Positions 23,925 to 35,154 are shown, counted from the stretch's first letter. The stretch is 64,000 nucleotides of DNA from Ancistrus triradiatus (GCA_025084515.1 JAJAGP010001328.1:1-64000), one strand, 5' to 3'. The notes: a model not told the origin generated them from the sequence alone. Program-made: numbers and translations.

Positions 23925-24790
23925 AGTGTGTTGCGCAAGCAACACACTATTGATCTTCGTATTATTTTTACACTATTGTTCTTCCAAATATTATTATTTT
24001 GATTTTTATTATTCCACCAAATTTTCTGTGCGTATCTCCTCCTACAGTTTTCGAGATATTGACACGGGACAAACACCAAAACATCCGGCATGTTCCGGAG
24101 AAGTGTACTTGTTCATAGCTAAGAGAAATATTGTTGCATTCGCACGCTACACTCGCATTTCTGTGAAAAAACGTCCCATTCACTTAAATGTGATTTCTTT
24201 TTTAAACTGCCGTAACTCAGTCAATTTTGGAGCTCCAAACATGAAACTCGGCATGATTGGACCTGGTTTCACAAAGACCCCAAGTTTTGCACAGATTGCA
24301 GTCTTTGAACACTTTCTATCACTCTTTAAAATTCACTCCATTAATTCTCTATGACCCGACCTAGACTGTACCACTCTAGCTTGAAGTCAAAAGCGATTAA
24401 CTCACTTTTTTACTGAACAAACGTGTCTAAAACCCGGATACTTTCACCTATAAACTCCATTTGAACTGCAAATGGTAGAGATACTTCCTCTTCTTAAATC
24501 ATCCAAGTATTTCTTCTGTAAACAATTTATTTTTCGAGTTAGGACGATTTGTTCATGAGTAGGTCATGATTTTCCTGTCATTCACTCCCATTATATTTGC
24601 CTCAGTTCAAATTTTGATGTTTCTAAATTTTCAGGTGTTTTTAACTTGTCATAACTCTGACAGTTTCTCATGAATCCACACTATTTTATGTCATAGCCAA
24701 TGGCTGTGAGGATTTCAGAGGTGCCTGTCTGAGACACACACACACACACACATGCAGGTCACGCCCACAGACCGACAACAGATCGTATTG
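23925..24790 (+). repeat. Palindrome/138-bp repeat family, copy 1
   Basis: Starts with a 24-base palindrome AGTGTGTTGC-GCAA-GCAACACACT (23925-23948), preceded by gaactgcactttctagtt, which is the 3' end sequence of the same family. Then come a TTATTA-rich stretch, the conserved block 'ctcctcctacagttttcgag' (24035-24060), a 'gtaactcagtcaattttgga' block, a 'tgcaaatggtagagatactt' block (24470-24490), and a 'cttgtcataactctgac' block. The order repeats at 30882-32340 and 33661-34690. No coding capacity is recognised; the element class is unknown. Confidence 0.6.
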
Positions 24791-25254
24791 AAAACAGCAG
24801 CTGTTCGGCGCTGAAATTAACTGACCCATTAGTATGGATTTGCATCAGTATGTTTAAAACGACAGCGCAAAATCAGACACCGCAGCGGAAAATCTAAAAA
24901 CGAAAGCGCTAAATCATTTTACATCTTTCAAAGCCGCAGCGCGTTTCAGTTCTGTGTGCATTTAAAACCCGGAAATACGTGACACGTGAAGGCTTGATCA
25001 AGTTGTGAGTACATTCTCCAGATGAAGGGACAACGCAGTTCTGCAATTGGAACAGCAGCGTACTTGGATATGGAGACATCACGGTTTGCTTTTTACACCT
25101 ACATAAAATACTAAAACATCTTCTATGAAGTCTATCAGTATTGGAACACGTGCTCCAATCTTTTCCTGTCCCCTGAATACTTTCATCTACGTGTAACAAT
25201 GGACCAATCACTTTTAAGCATAAACAAAAACCTTCCCAAACATAGGCACGCAAC
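24791..25254. other. Non-coding repeat DNA
   Basis: An (AC)n run lies just upstream near 24733-24753. 24875-25015 (aatctaaaaacgaaagcgct, catctttcaa.gccgcagcgc) recurs at 30085-30195, so it is a dispersed repeat piece. No gene seen. Confidence 0.45.
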
Positions 25255-25682
25255 AAACTATCAGGGGGCGCATTCCCGCCACTAGGGGCCGCCGCGGCAC
25301 CGCCACACGTCGCGGGCGGCCTCCTATAAAATGAGCCTCCAAATGCCGGCCTTCGGCGCACTGTCTGATGAGACACCCGGCATTTTGGAGCGATATCTTC
25401 GGCGTTACCCTCCGGTTGTTACCGCTTAAGGAGAGAGGTAGTCCCGTGTCACAAAGGAGGCGGGATTCATAAAGGCAAAAGCCTTGAGGTAAAGCTAGGG
25501 CCTTAGGAAGCTAGGTAAGGGAAAGTTGGGGTAACGCCACTTACCGCTTTCTTCCCGGCTGCCCGAAGGCGCTCGTGGCCTTTTCCCCGCTCCGGCGACT
25601 CCCGCCTGAACGCCGATCGCTCCGCTCCTCTCGTGGTTACCTTCGGCATAACTCCGGGCCTGGTTAATCCTGGGACGAGCGT
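25255..25682 (+). promoter_or_regulatory. GC-rich TATA-containing segment, probable LTR fragment
   Basis: Sharply GC- and CpG-richer than its surroundings. A TATA-like CCTATAAAATGAG lies at 25323-25335, about 60 bases after the GC-rich start. A later stretch (aaagccttgaggtaaagctag, near 25480) resembles the Y LTR (caaggcttgaggtaaaacag), suggesting a diverged Ty3-type LTR. It ends exactly where L2-C coding sequence starts (25683). A host CpG-island promoter cannot be excluded from sequence alone. Confidence 0.4.
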
Positions 25683-27702
25683 TCCGCTAATTACTAATGC
25701 TGAACTATCCGCACTGATCAGCTCGTCTAAGTATTCAACATGTTTATTAGATCCAATTCCCACATGCTTACTCAAACAAGTAACACCTAGTATTATAGAG
25801 CCAGTGTTAGTTATTTTAAATTCATCCCTTACCTTTGGTTATGTGCCCAAATCCTTTAAGCCAATCTTGACCCTTTTGTGATATCTAATTATAGACCAAA
25901 TTTCAAATCTACTGTTTCTGTCCAAAATCTTAGAAAAAGCCGTCTATCAGCAACTCTGCAGTTACCTCCAAAGGAATGAAATTTATGAAACATTTCAGTC
26001 TGGCTTCAGGCCCCATCATAGTACTGAAACAGCATTAATTAGGGTATTAAATGACTTGTTAATGCCCTCAGATAAGGGATGTGTTTCTTTTCTTGTTCTG
26101 TTAGATTTAAGTGCAGCATTTGACACTATAGATCATGATGTTTTACTAAACAGACTAGAAAATACTGTAGGTATTAAGGGATCGGCACTTTCTTGAGCAG
26201 CCCTCCTTTAGGTCTTAAGGGACGGCCCAACTTTCTTGGTTTAAATCCTACTTTAGCTGACCGTATCAGTTTGTTCATAAAATACTCCTATCTAAGCTCT
26301 CAAAAGTGAAGTATGGTGTGCCTCAGGGGTCAGTGCTTGGCCCGCTTTTATTCTCTCTGTACATGCTGCCACTAGGCTCAGTTATTTGTAAACATGGCAT
26401 TAGTTTCCACTGCTATGCAGATGATAGACAGCTTTACATATCAGCCAAACCTAATGACAGGCTTACAATCAACAAAATTGAGTACTGTGTAAAGGAAATA
26501 AAAGATTGTATGTTATTTAATTTTCTCTTACTTAACTCAGATAAAACTGAGGTTCTATTAGTGGGACCCAAGGCTGTGAGAGACAGGTTGGCTACATCTA
26601 TCCTAAATCTAGATGGCTGTCCAGTATTGTCCAGTCCGTCTGCAAAAAACTTAGGGGTCACATTTGATTCAGATCTCTTTTTTGATGCACATATTTGCAG
26701 CATCACTCGAATTGCTTTCTTTCAATTACGTAATATCGCTAAACTTAGAAATATCCTCTCTTTTATTGATGCAGAAAAACTTGTTCATGCGTTTCTAACC
26801 TCAAGGTTGGATTACTGTAACACCTTACTTACTGGATGCTCTAGTAAATCTACAAATAAACTTCAGTTAGTTCAGAATGCAGCCACCCGAGTGCTAACTC
26901 GAACTAGAAAATTTGATCATATCACTCCTGTTCTATCATCACTACACTGGTTGCCAGTCAAATTCTGCATTGATAACAAAATACTTCTTATAACTTATAA
27001 AGCTCTACATGGCCTGGCCCCACATCATCTGAGTGAACTCTTAGAGTTTTACAATCCAACTCATCTACTTCATTCGCAGGGTGCAGGACTTCTTTTAGTT
27101 CCTAGAATTAAAAAAGTCACAGCAGGGGGAAAGGCTTTCTCATACATGGCCCCCCAACTATGGAATAAACTTCCGACTTTCGTTCGAGACTCAGACACTC
27201 TCCAAAGTTTTAAGTCTAGGCTAAAGACATACTTATTTACACAGGTTTTTGACTAGATTTAGACCGGGATGCATGGCTTGGGTCACTGGGGCCGGAGTCT
27301 GCAGTCATGTCTGGCCTGCCTGCAGTCATGTCTGGCCTGCCTGCCTTGTCCGTTAGCCGGGAGTGTCGAGTGGGCGGTCTGGCTGAACTGGGCTTCGGTC
27401 CCCTCGTGATCTTGACTTGTGCATCGTTGACTTAGAATAAGGGCAGAGCTGGGGGTTCTATCAAAGAGGTTCTTATGGTGATTCGAGACGTTGGGTTTGC
27501 TGTTCTTCTTCCTCCGTGGGGTTGCCAATTTCCTCATGTGATCCCTCTTGGCTGTGTTTCCTATCGTTCTCCTTTTCTAGCTTATGCTGCTTATAGCTAA
27601 TGCTGCTGGGGGTCTCATGCTACATACAACACAATTTGCAATCAGTGACTGACATGGCATCAGTGATTGTTAATAGACACTGTGCTTAATCAATAACTAA
27701 TT
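25683..27702 (+). mobile_element. L2-C: L2 fragment truncated at both ends
   Basis: Starts inside ORF2 (TNAELSALISSS...) against the GC-rich segment and runs through the reverse transcriptase into the 3' UTR, stopping at 'taatcaataactaatt' where the palindrome array begins. It lacks the conserved 3' block and tail. A 40-base partial tandem duplication near 26195-26240 repeats the 'ctttcttg' stretch. Confidence 0.85.
25690..27256 (+). pseudogene. L2-C reverse transcriptase remnant with a 316-codon open end
   Basis: The first part (25690-26290) covers LLDPIPTCLLKQ, FQSGFRPHHSTETAL-type and AFDTIDHDVL regions, but with frameshifts, a deletion after YVPKSFK, and the partial duplication. From 26306 to the stop at 27256 the frame is open: YGVPQGSVLGPLLFSLY, catalytic CYADDRQLYIS (both aspartates kept), LLLNSDKTEVLLVGPK, LGVTFDSDL, LDYCNTLLTGCS, NAATRVLTRTRKFDHITPVL, LHWLPVKF, and the usual L2 ending. 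It is the longest uninterrupted L2 C-terminus here, but lacks an endonuclease and the N-terminal reverse transcriptase, so it cannot act alone. Confidence 0.88.
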
Positions 27703-27745
27703 GTGTGGTTGCCTATATAGCACAACATTATTGAAATCCGAAGTA

Positions 27746-27778
<33 letters not shown>

Positions 27779-28300
27779 CTGTAGGCCACCACACTATTGT
27801 TTTTCGCGAAGTCTATTTTTCTTCTTCTTCTTCTTTCTTCTTCTTCTTTTCGTCTTTTATGATTATATTATTATTATTATGGTGTGGTTGCCTATATAGG
27901 TCAACACACTATTGTTTTTATCCGAAGTCTTATTAGTGTGGTTGCCCTATATAGGCAACCACACATTGTTATCCGAAATCTTATTTTTATTATGATTATT
28001 ATAGTTGTGGTTTGCCTATTAAGGCAACCAAACTAATTTGTTATTCCGAACGAATTCTTATTTTTCCTTCTTCGTCTTCTGTCTTCTTCTTCTTCTTCTT
28101 CTTCTTATTATTATTATTATTAATGATTATAATTATTATTAGTGGTGGTTGCCTATAATAGGCAACCACATATTGTTATCCAAGTCTTAATTAGTGTGGT
28201 TGCCTATATAGGCCAACCACACTATTGTTTCATACGAAAGTCTTATTTTTATTATTATTATATTATGGGTGGTTTGCCTATTAGGCACCACACTATTGTT
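27703..28300 (+). repeat. Array of about seven palindromes with TTA/TTC spacers
   Basis: Degenerate copies of a 30-base palindrome, ideal form agtgtggttgcctat / ataggcaaccacact, start near 27703, 27880, 27935, 28005, 28141, 28193 and 28264. Each is followed by 'attgttatccgaagtctta' and a TTA- or TTC-rich run. Spacing is irregular (about 50-180 bases). Each unit resembles the 5' end of the element that continues downstream, so the array looks like piled-up 5' ends. Confidence 0.75.
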
Positions 28301-29816
28301 ATCCAAAGTCTTATTTTTCTTCTTCTTCTTTTCTCTTTCTTTCTTTTCTTTCTTCTTTCTTTCTTCTTTCTTTTGTCTTCTTTCTTTCTTTCTTTCTTGC
28401 TCTGTCTTGTTCTTCTGTTCTTTCTTCTGTCTTCTTCTTCTTCTCTTCTTCTTATTATTTTTTATTACCCCAACGTTTTTGTCCGATTTCAAGCTGCGCA
28501 GCTTTCGAGATATCGACCCGACCCCCGCTCCATCGCCATTGCGTTGGGTCTGGTCGGAAATGGTGTGCTTGTATAAAGGCGGGGTCCCTCGCCGGGGCCC
28601 CCCCAAAGTCCGAATTTCCCCATAGAAATGAATGGGCCAAAATTTTACAAATCAACTCAGTCAATTTTGACAAGGGCCACGAAATTCATGCAAGCTTGGT
28701 CCCGGGTCCGGGTGCAATCTGAAGGTTGACTTGTGATGCCCATTGGGCCCCTATGGACCCCGGGTGGGGGCACTGGGCCCTTGGTTGGGCCCCATGAAAT
28801 GACTTGTAACTCAGTCAGTTTTTAAAAAACTCCACAGCCACGTAAATTCGGCAAGCTTGGTATCGGGTTCAAATCTGAGGCGACATGTGATGCCCAATGG
28901 GCCCTAATGGACCCCGGTGGGCATGTGGCCCCTGGGGTGGTCCAATTACTGTAACTCAGTCCCGTTTTCGACCTGCGGCCACGAAATTTTCGGCAAGCGT
29001 GGTCCCGGGTCAACTGAGTTAATATGTGATGCCCCATTGTGTTGGGAGGGGGGGGGTGTTTTGTGGCCCCTCATTGAACCCCCATGTGGGCACCTGGGGC
29101 CCCTGGGGCCAATGACGTAACCAGTCCATTTTTCAACCTACGGCCACGAATTTGGCAAGCTGATCCCGGGTACATCGAGTGATATGTAATGCCCTGGGCC
29201 CCCTGTGGACCCCGGGTGGGCAATGGTGGGCCCCTGGGTTGGGCCCATGACGTAACTCAGACAGTTTTTTGACCTACTGCCACGAAATTCGGCAAGCTTT
29301 GAGTCCCGGTTGCAATCCGAGGTGATATGTGATGCCCATGAGTCCCATGAGGACCCTGGGTGGGCACTGGGGCGCCTGGGTGGGCCAATGACTGTAACTC
29401 AAACAGTTTTTGACTTACGGCCACAAAATTCAGCAAGCTTGATCCCGGGTGCAATCTGAGTTGATATGTGATGCCCATGGGGCCCATGAGGACCCTGGGT
29501 GGGCACTGGGGCCCCTGGCGGGCCAATGACTGTAACTCAGTCAGTTTTTGACCTACGGCTACGAAATTCGGAAAGCTTGGTCCCGGGTGCAATCTGAGGT
29601 GATATGTGATGCCCATGGGTCCCCTATGGACCCCGCGTGGGCACTGGGGCCCCTGGGTGGGCCAATGACTGTAACTCAGACAGTTTCCGAACTACAGCCA
29701 TGAAATTCGGCAGGCTTGGTCCCGGGTGCAATCTGAGATGATATGTGATGCCCATGGGGCCATTGCCGAATGGCAACCACACTCGCATTTTCTTCAGGAA
29801 ATGCACCTCTCTAGTT
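28301..29816 (+). repeat. Palindrome/138-bp repeat family, copy 2 (complete 3' part)
   Basis: After the last palindrome (28264) comes a pyrimidine tract (TTC/TTTC, about 28316-28455), then the conserved block 'gcgcagctttcgagatatcg' (28494-28515). An array of ~138-bp units follows, then the 3' end: ggcaaccacact (29772) and 'gcattttcttcaggaaatgc' up to ctagtt at 29816. It is the clearest complete order in the window. No protein is recognised. Confidence 0.6.
28620..29760. repeat. 138-bp tandem repeat array 1 (about 8 units)
   Basis: The anchor 'gatgcccat' recurs at steps of about 138-139 bases (for example 29331, 29470, 29608). Each unit contains 'taactcagtcagttttt', 'cctacggccacgaaattcgg', 'cttggtcccgggtgcaatct' and two 'ctggggcccctgg'-like words. 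Earlier units are more diverged. The minus strand of several units is open, which follows from the 46-codon (138-base) period and is not good evidence for a protein. Confidence 0.85.
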
Positions 29817-30084
29817 GCATTTTCTGTTTTCTCTCCGAGCTGTGTTCTGGCGCCGGTTCCAGCCCCACACATGATGTTCTTCCGCTGCAGCTCCACTCAA
29901 GCTGCTTCCATCATCAGCTCCAGCCCCACCATACCCGGGCCACTTAATGCCGATGTGCATACTTCACATTTTATTCGATCTTTGACTTCATGACTTTAGT
30001 TTCGTTCTTAAATTTATCATCTACGCCACCCAAGGAGGTTGGGTCCCTTTTTGAGTCTTGGTCTTCCCAAGGTTTCTTCCTTGA
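29817..30084 (+). mobile_element. L2 3'-UTR fragment
   Basis: Carries 'attttctgttttctctccga', the 'cccaaggaggttgggtccc' block and 'ggtttcttcct', then stops before the tail. It follows directly on the ctagtt end of repeat copy 2. It differs from other L2 copies by a 'gctgcttcc.tcatcagctcc' insertion that is shared with 30960-31354. Confidence 0.75.
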
Positions 30085-30840
30085 CAACAGAAAATCTAAA
30101 AACGAAAGCGCTAAATCACTTTACATCTTTCAACACCGCAGCGCGTTTCACTTAAAACCTGGACATTCGTGACAGCTGCAGGCTTGATCATTACTAGATC
30201 GCTTTAGTCATATTTACAATACAGGCTGAACAAATAATAAATATAATGAATAGTAAATACGTTAATAACTTTACGTCACATCTCCGAAATCGTCTGAGCA
30301 GTTTTTTATGTAAGCTGTATCTTGACTGATAGCTTGACCACTTAGTTGAATTTTAAAGAAGTACATTCTTGCCTAAAAAACTGTTAGAACTTCATTTCGT
30401 GACACAATAACAGTATGACTTTAGACATTCTACATCCACTTGGGAATCCTCTCATCCACCATTACTGAGCTGGCAATGCATTATGGGATATTTCGCTGCA
30501 AGTCTGCTCTGATGCATCCTCGGTAATATGACCGGATCGAGAACACATCCGTGGATTTTTAGCGTACTTTGTTAGATGCGAACTTAGAAATGCAACAGTA
30601 TTTGGGCTGCGGCTGATGACGTTTCACAAGTCCACGATAGCACAAGCACATAGAAGGACTCATATTGACAAATGGCCTATGAAATAAATCAGTATTTAGT
30701 CTGCTACTGATGCCGTTTCACAACTATACAAGAACGCAAGCACAGAGAAGTATTCATATTGAGAAACGGCCAATGACTACAATCGATTTTTGGCGTATGT
30801 ACTAGGTCCCTGATGCATGTCGCAGGGGCATGCACCGTCG
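30085..30840. other. Non-coding dispersed repeat DNA
   Basis: 30085-30195 matches 24875-25015. Two ~100-base units in tandem (about 30605-30690 and 30700-30775) share 'gatg.cgtttcacaa' and 'gaaacggccaatgac'-type words. 30770-30840 (actaggtccctgatgcatgt) recurs at 33570-33620 as the lead-in to the family 3' end. No gene seen. Confidence 0.45.
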
Positions 30841-30881
30841 CAACACACTTGCAGTTTCTGTAGGAACTGCACTTTCTAGTT
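30841..30881 (+). repeat. 3' terminus of the palindrome/138-bp repeat family
   Basis: caacacactt, then the near-palindrome gcagtttctgtaggaactgc, ending ctttctagtt. The same end occurs at 33619-33660 and, with a matching extra C in the caaccacact word, at 29772-29816. Confidence 0.6.
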
Positions 30882-30959
30882 ATTATTATTTTTTTATTAT
30901 TATTATACCAAATTTTCTTCGCGTATCTCCTCCTACAGTTTTCGAGATATTGACACGTG

Positions 30960-31354
30960 CTGTGTTCCGGCAGTTCCAGCCCCACACATGATGTTCATCT
31001 GCTGTAGCTCCAGTCAAGCTGCTTCCGTCATCAGCTCCAGCCCCATCATACCCGGGCCACTTAATGTCGATGTGCATACTTTACATTTTAATCGAACTTT
31101 GACTCCATGACTTTCGTTTCGCTCGTAGATTTATCATGTACGCCGCCCAAAGAGGTTGGGTCCCTTTTTGAGTCTTCATCCTCCCAAGGTTTCTTCCTGT
31201 AACTCAGGGAGTTTTTCCTTGCCACTATCGCCCTAGGCTTGCTCAATTTGGGATTGGACATAGTTAATAGGAGATAATCTAAACTTATAAAGTTGCTTTG
31301 AGACAATGCTCCATTGTAAAAAGCGCTATATAAATAAATCTGACGTGACTTGAC
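30960..31354 (+). mobile_element. 5'-truncated L2 3' fragment with a 10-bp target duplication
   Basis: Flanked by ttgacacgtg at 30950-30959 and 31355-31364. The fragment starts in the 3' UTR (ctgtgttccggcag) and ends with the complete L2 tail (tgacttgact). Removing it restores the 'gagatattgacacg.gacaaac' block seen intact in copies 1 and 4 of the host repeat. Confidence 0.88.
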
Positions 31355-32339
31355 TTGACACGTGACAAACACCAAAACGTCCGGCATGTTCAGGAGAAGT
31401 GTGTTTGTCGATAACTAAGAGAAATGTTGTTGCATTCGCACACTACACTCGCATTTGTGCGAAAAAAAGTCGCATTCACTTGAATAGGTTTTTTAAAAAA
31501 CTGCTGTAACTCAGGCAGTTTTGGAGCTACAAACACCAACCTGGGCAGACCTGGGCTGACCAAGACCCATCATCTTAAATTTCGGACAGATAACACTCTT
31601 TGATCACTTTCTATCACTCTTTAAAAATCACTCCATTCATTGAATAGGGCAGAAGCTAGAGTGTGCCACTCTAGATTTCAGGAAAATCGATTAATTCACT
31701 TTTTCACTGAACAAACTTCTCTAAAATCCTGACACTTTCACCTAGAAACTCCATCTAAACTGCAAATGGTAGAGATACTTCCCCTTCATAATTCTTCTAA
31801 AGATTGCATCGCTAAACAAATTCCTTTTTGAGTTATGATGATTTGTTCAGGACTAGGGACTAAAACTTCCTTCATAGACAGCCATGTTAATTTTTGAAAC
31901 TCCGAGGCGGCTTTTTCCAAAGATTCATTTGTGTTTAACCTGTCATAACTTTTACGCTTTTTTGTCAATCCACAACCTTTCATACCGTAGCGATCAGCAA
32001 GGGGTCCTCTCTCACACAAACTTTTCAGATAATTGATTGTTTAAATATTTTTGGAGTTATGATCATTTGTTTGAGAGGTCCAAATTCGCTTGAAACTGAG
32101 AATTCACAGATTTTTATTAATTCACTTTTTCACTGAACAAACATGTTTATACTTTCATCTAGAAACTCTATTTAAACTTCAAATGGTAGAGATACTTCCC
32201 CTTAATGAGACATCAAAGTATCTTGTCATTCAACAAATTAATTTTCGAGTTATGACTATTTGTTCGGGACTAGGCTTCCATTGACCCCATTATAATTGCC
32301 TCAACTCCGATTTGGCAATTCGGCAACTCCATAGGAAAT

Positions 32340-33530
32340 GAATGGGCCAAAAGTTAACAAATCATAACTCAGTCAATTTTTTACATAGGGCCATGAAATT
32401 CAGCAAGCTTGGTCCCGGGTGCAATCTGAGGTGACCTGTGATGCCCATTGGGCCCCTATGGGCACTGGGGCCCTGGTGGGCCAATGACCGTAACTCAGTC
32501 AGTTTTCAACCTACGGCCACGGAATTTGGCAGGGTTAATCAAGGGTGCAATCTGAGGTGACATGTGATGCCCATGAAGACCCCGGCTGGGCACTGGGGCC
32601 CCTGGCGGGCCAATGACTGTAACTCAGTCAGTTATTGACCTATGGCAACAAAATTTGGCAGGCTTGGTCCCGGGTGAAATCTGAGTTGATATTTGATGCC
32701 CAAGGGGCCCCTATGGACCCCGGCTGGGCACTGGGGCCCCTGGCGGGCCAATGACTGTAACTCAGTCAGTTTTCAACCTACAGCCACGAAATTGGGCAGG
32801 CTTGGTCCCGGGTGCAATCTGAGGTGATAAGTGATGGCCATGGGGCCCATGAAGACCCTGGCTGGGCACTGGGTCCGCTGGCGGGCAAATGAACGTAACT
32901 CAGTCGGTTTTCAACCTATGGCCACAAAATTTGGCAGGCTTCATCCCAGGTGAAATCTGAGGTGACATGTGATGCCCATGGGGTCCCTGTGGACCCCGGG
33001 AGGGCACTTGGGCCCCGGGTGGGACAATGACCGTGACTCAGTCAGTTATTGATTTATGACCACAAAATTCGGCAGGCTTGGTCCCGGGTGCTATCTGAGG
33101 TGACATGTGATGCCCATGGGGCCACTGTGGACCCCAGCAGATCACTGGGGCACCAAGCAGCCCAATGACCGTGACTCAGTCAGTTATTGATTTATGACCA
33201 CGAAATTCAGCAGGCTTGATCCTGCGTGCTATCTGAGGTGACATGTGATGCCCATGGGGCCCTTGTAGAACCCAGCAGAGCACTGGGGCCCCTGGCGGGC
33301 CAATGACCGTGACTCAGTCAGTTTTTGACCTACGGCCCCAAAATTTGGCAGGCTTGGTCCCGGGTGCAATCTCACGTGACTTGTCATGCCCATGGGGCCT
33401 ATGAGGACCATGGTTGGGTACTGGGGCTCCTAACGGGGCCAATCACTGTAACTCAGTCAGTTTTAGACCTACGGCCACGAAAGTTGGCTGGTTTGGTCCT
33501 GGGTTCAATCTGAGGTAACATGTCATACCC
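32340..33530. repeat. 138-bp tandem repeat array 2 (about 8-9 units)
   Basis: Same unit as array 1: 'taactcagtcagttttcaac', 'ggccacgaaatttggcaggc', 'ggtcccgggtgcaatctgag', 'gtgatgcccatggggcc'. Some units vary the second half, for example 'caccaagcagcccaatgacc' at 33150-33170. Confidence 0.85.
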
Positions 33531-33660
33531 TGAGGTGACTACAATGACTACAATGGTCGAATGGCTTTCGACCTACATACTTGGTCCCTGATGCACGTCG
33601 CCGGGGGCACGCACCGTTGCAACACACTCGCAGTTTCTGCAGGAACTGCACTTTCTAGTT

Positions 33661-34690
33661 ATTATTATTATTCCACCTGATTTTCGGTTTGTATCTCCTC
33701 CTACAGTTTTCGAGATATCGACACGGGACAAACACTAAAACGTCCGGCATGTTCTGGAGAATTGTGCTTGTTGATAGCTAAGAGAAATGTTGTTGCATTC
33801 GCACGCTACACGCATTTGCATGGGATTTTTTAAAATCCGTAACTCAGTCAATATTGGAGCTACAAACAACAAACTCGGCAGGCTCGGACCTGGGTTCACC
33901 AACAACCCTCACGTCAACTTTCCCACAGATTGCACTCTTTGACCACTTTCTATCACTCTTTAAAAATTACTTCATTCGTTCTCTATGGCCACTGGTAGAG
34001 CGTGGCACTCTACCTTCAAGTCAAAAGCGATTACTTCACTTTTTCAGTGAACAAACATGTCTAAAACACTAATAATTTCACCTAGAAACTTTATTTAAAT
34101 TGCAAATGGTAGAGATGATTCCCTTCAAAAGTCATCCAACTATTTCTTCCGTAAACAAATTATTTTTCCAGTTATGACGATTTGTTCGAGACCAGGGACT
34201 GAAACTTCCCTCATTTACAGCCATGTTAAATTTGCGAACTGCGAGGCGCCATATTTCAAAGTTTCATTTGTATTTAACCTGTCATAACTTTGAGGCTTTT
34301 TCGACAATCCACATCATCTTATATCGTAGCGATCAGCAAGGGGTCCTCTCTCACAAAAACTCACAGATAATTGATTGGTTACATATTTTTCGAGTTATGA
34401 ACATTTGTTTGAGAGGTCCAAAATCGCTTGAAACTGACACGGACTTTCATTCACTTTTTCGCGGAACAAATGTGTGTAAAATCGTTATACTTTCACCTAC
34501 AAACTCCATTTAAATTTCAAATGGTAGAAATACTTCCCCTTCATCACATATCCAAATATCTCGTCGTTCAGCAAATTACTTCTCCAGTTATGACCGTTTG
34601 TTTGACAGCTCTGACATGAAAGAAGGCAGACCACAGACGGGGCTCCGTTCTGTTCGATTCACACACACACGCAGGCCACGCCGACACACG
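33661..34690 (+). repeat. Palindrome/138-bp repeat family, copy 4 (5' and middle blocks)
   Basis: TTATTA run, 'tcctcctacagttttcgaga', 'caaacactaaaacgtccggc', 'cgtaactcagtcaatattgg', two rounds of 'caaatggtagagat' with 'gttatgacgatttgttcgag', then an acacacac run and 'cgcaggccacgcc' as in copy 1. Non-coding. It continues toward the 138-bp units at 35155. Confidence 0.55.
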
Positions 34691-35154
34691 GAGTGCAGAT
34701 CGCAATGAAAGACGGATTCTTTGAACTTAGATTTGCTTCAATATGTTTAATACGAAGGATTGATCATTACTGTAAAATATTGTAATTAATTAAACAGTCC
34801 AAACCTTTAATTCGGGTTAAACACGAACGTCACCTGTAATTCACACAAGCACAGAGTAAAACATGGAAGCTCAAGCACAGCCGAAAACGGTCAATTCACT
34901 ACTGTTCACTACACACTCGGTCCCTCCTACACTCTTAAAGGGCCAGACAGCTCTTATGTAAATCGCATTACATGACAATTACTACATGGCTTTACTACAT
35001 CGGCATGAAAGAATAATATATAGACATTCTTATTTAATGCAGTAAAGATGACACTACGGCCGTTTCTCAATACCAAGTACACCAACTTCGGACTTGCATA
35101 CTTCCTAAGTCTGGAGTAGGAACTTACATTGTTTGCATACTACCACAGAGGGCA
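34691..35154. other. Unannotated AT-rich spacer
   Basis: No gene seen. 35055-35130 (cgtttctcaataccaagtac) looks like the end of a dispersed repeat, but I cannot name it. Confidence 0.3.

Larger units (their letters stand above)
30882..33660 (+). repeat. Palindrome/138-bp repeat family, copy 3, with an L2 fragment inside
   Basis: Starts with TTATTA-rich DNA and the conserved 'ctcctcctacagttttcgag' block, is cut by an L2 3' fragment (30960-31354), and continues with the block sequence seen in copy 1 (acaaacaccaaaacgtccgg, gtaactcaggcagttttgga, gcaaatggtagagatacttc twice). A 138-bp array (32340-33530) and the 3' terminus (33619-33660) follow. No 5' palindrome is present in this copy. Confidence 0.6.

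Noticed and set aside
23926..24354. 142-codon open frame in repeat copy 1
   Set aside because: Covers a conserved non-coding block of a dispersed repeat; the matching copies at 30.9 and 33.7 kb do not keep the frame.
27703..28300. CRISPR-like array
   Set aside because: Repeats are degenerate palindromes with low-complexity spacers of irregular length, in a eukaryotic context.
28187..28606. Lys/Arg-rich 139-codon minus-strand frame
   Set aside because: Translation of the TTC/TTTC pyrimidine tract.
29257..29896. Minus-strand frames of 90-119 codons with LRLHPGPSLPNF units
   Set aside because: Tandem 138-bp repeats with a codon-multiple period; frames break between arrays and no start or domain is conserved.
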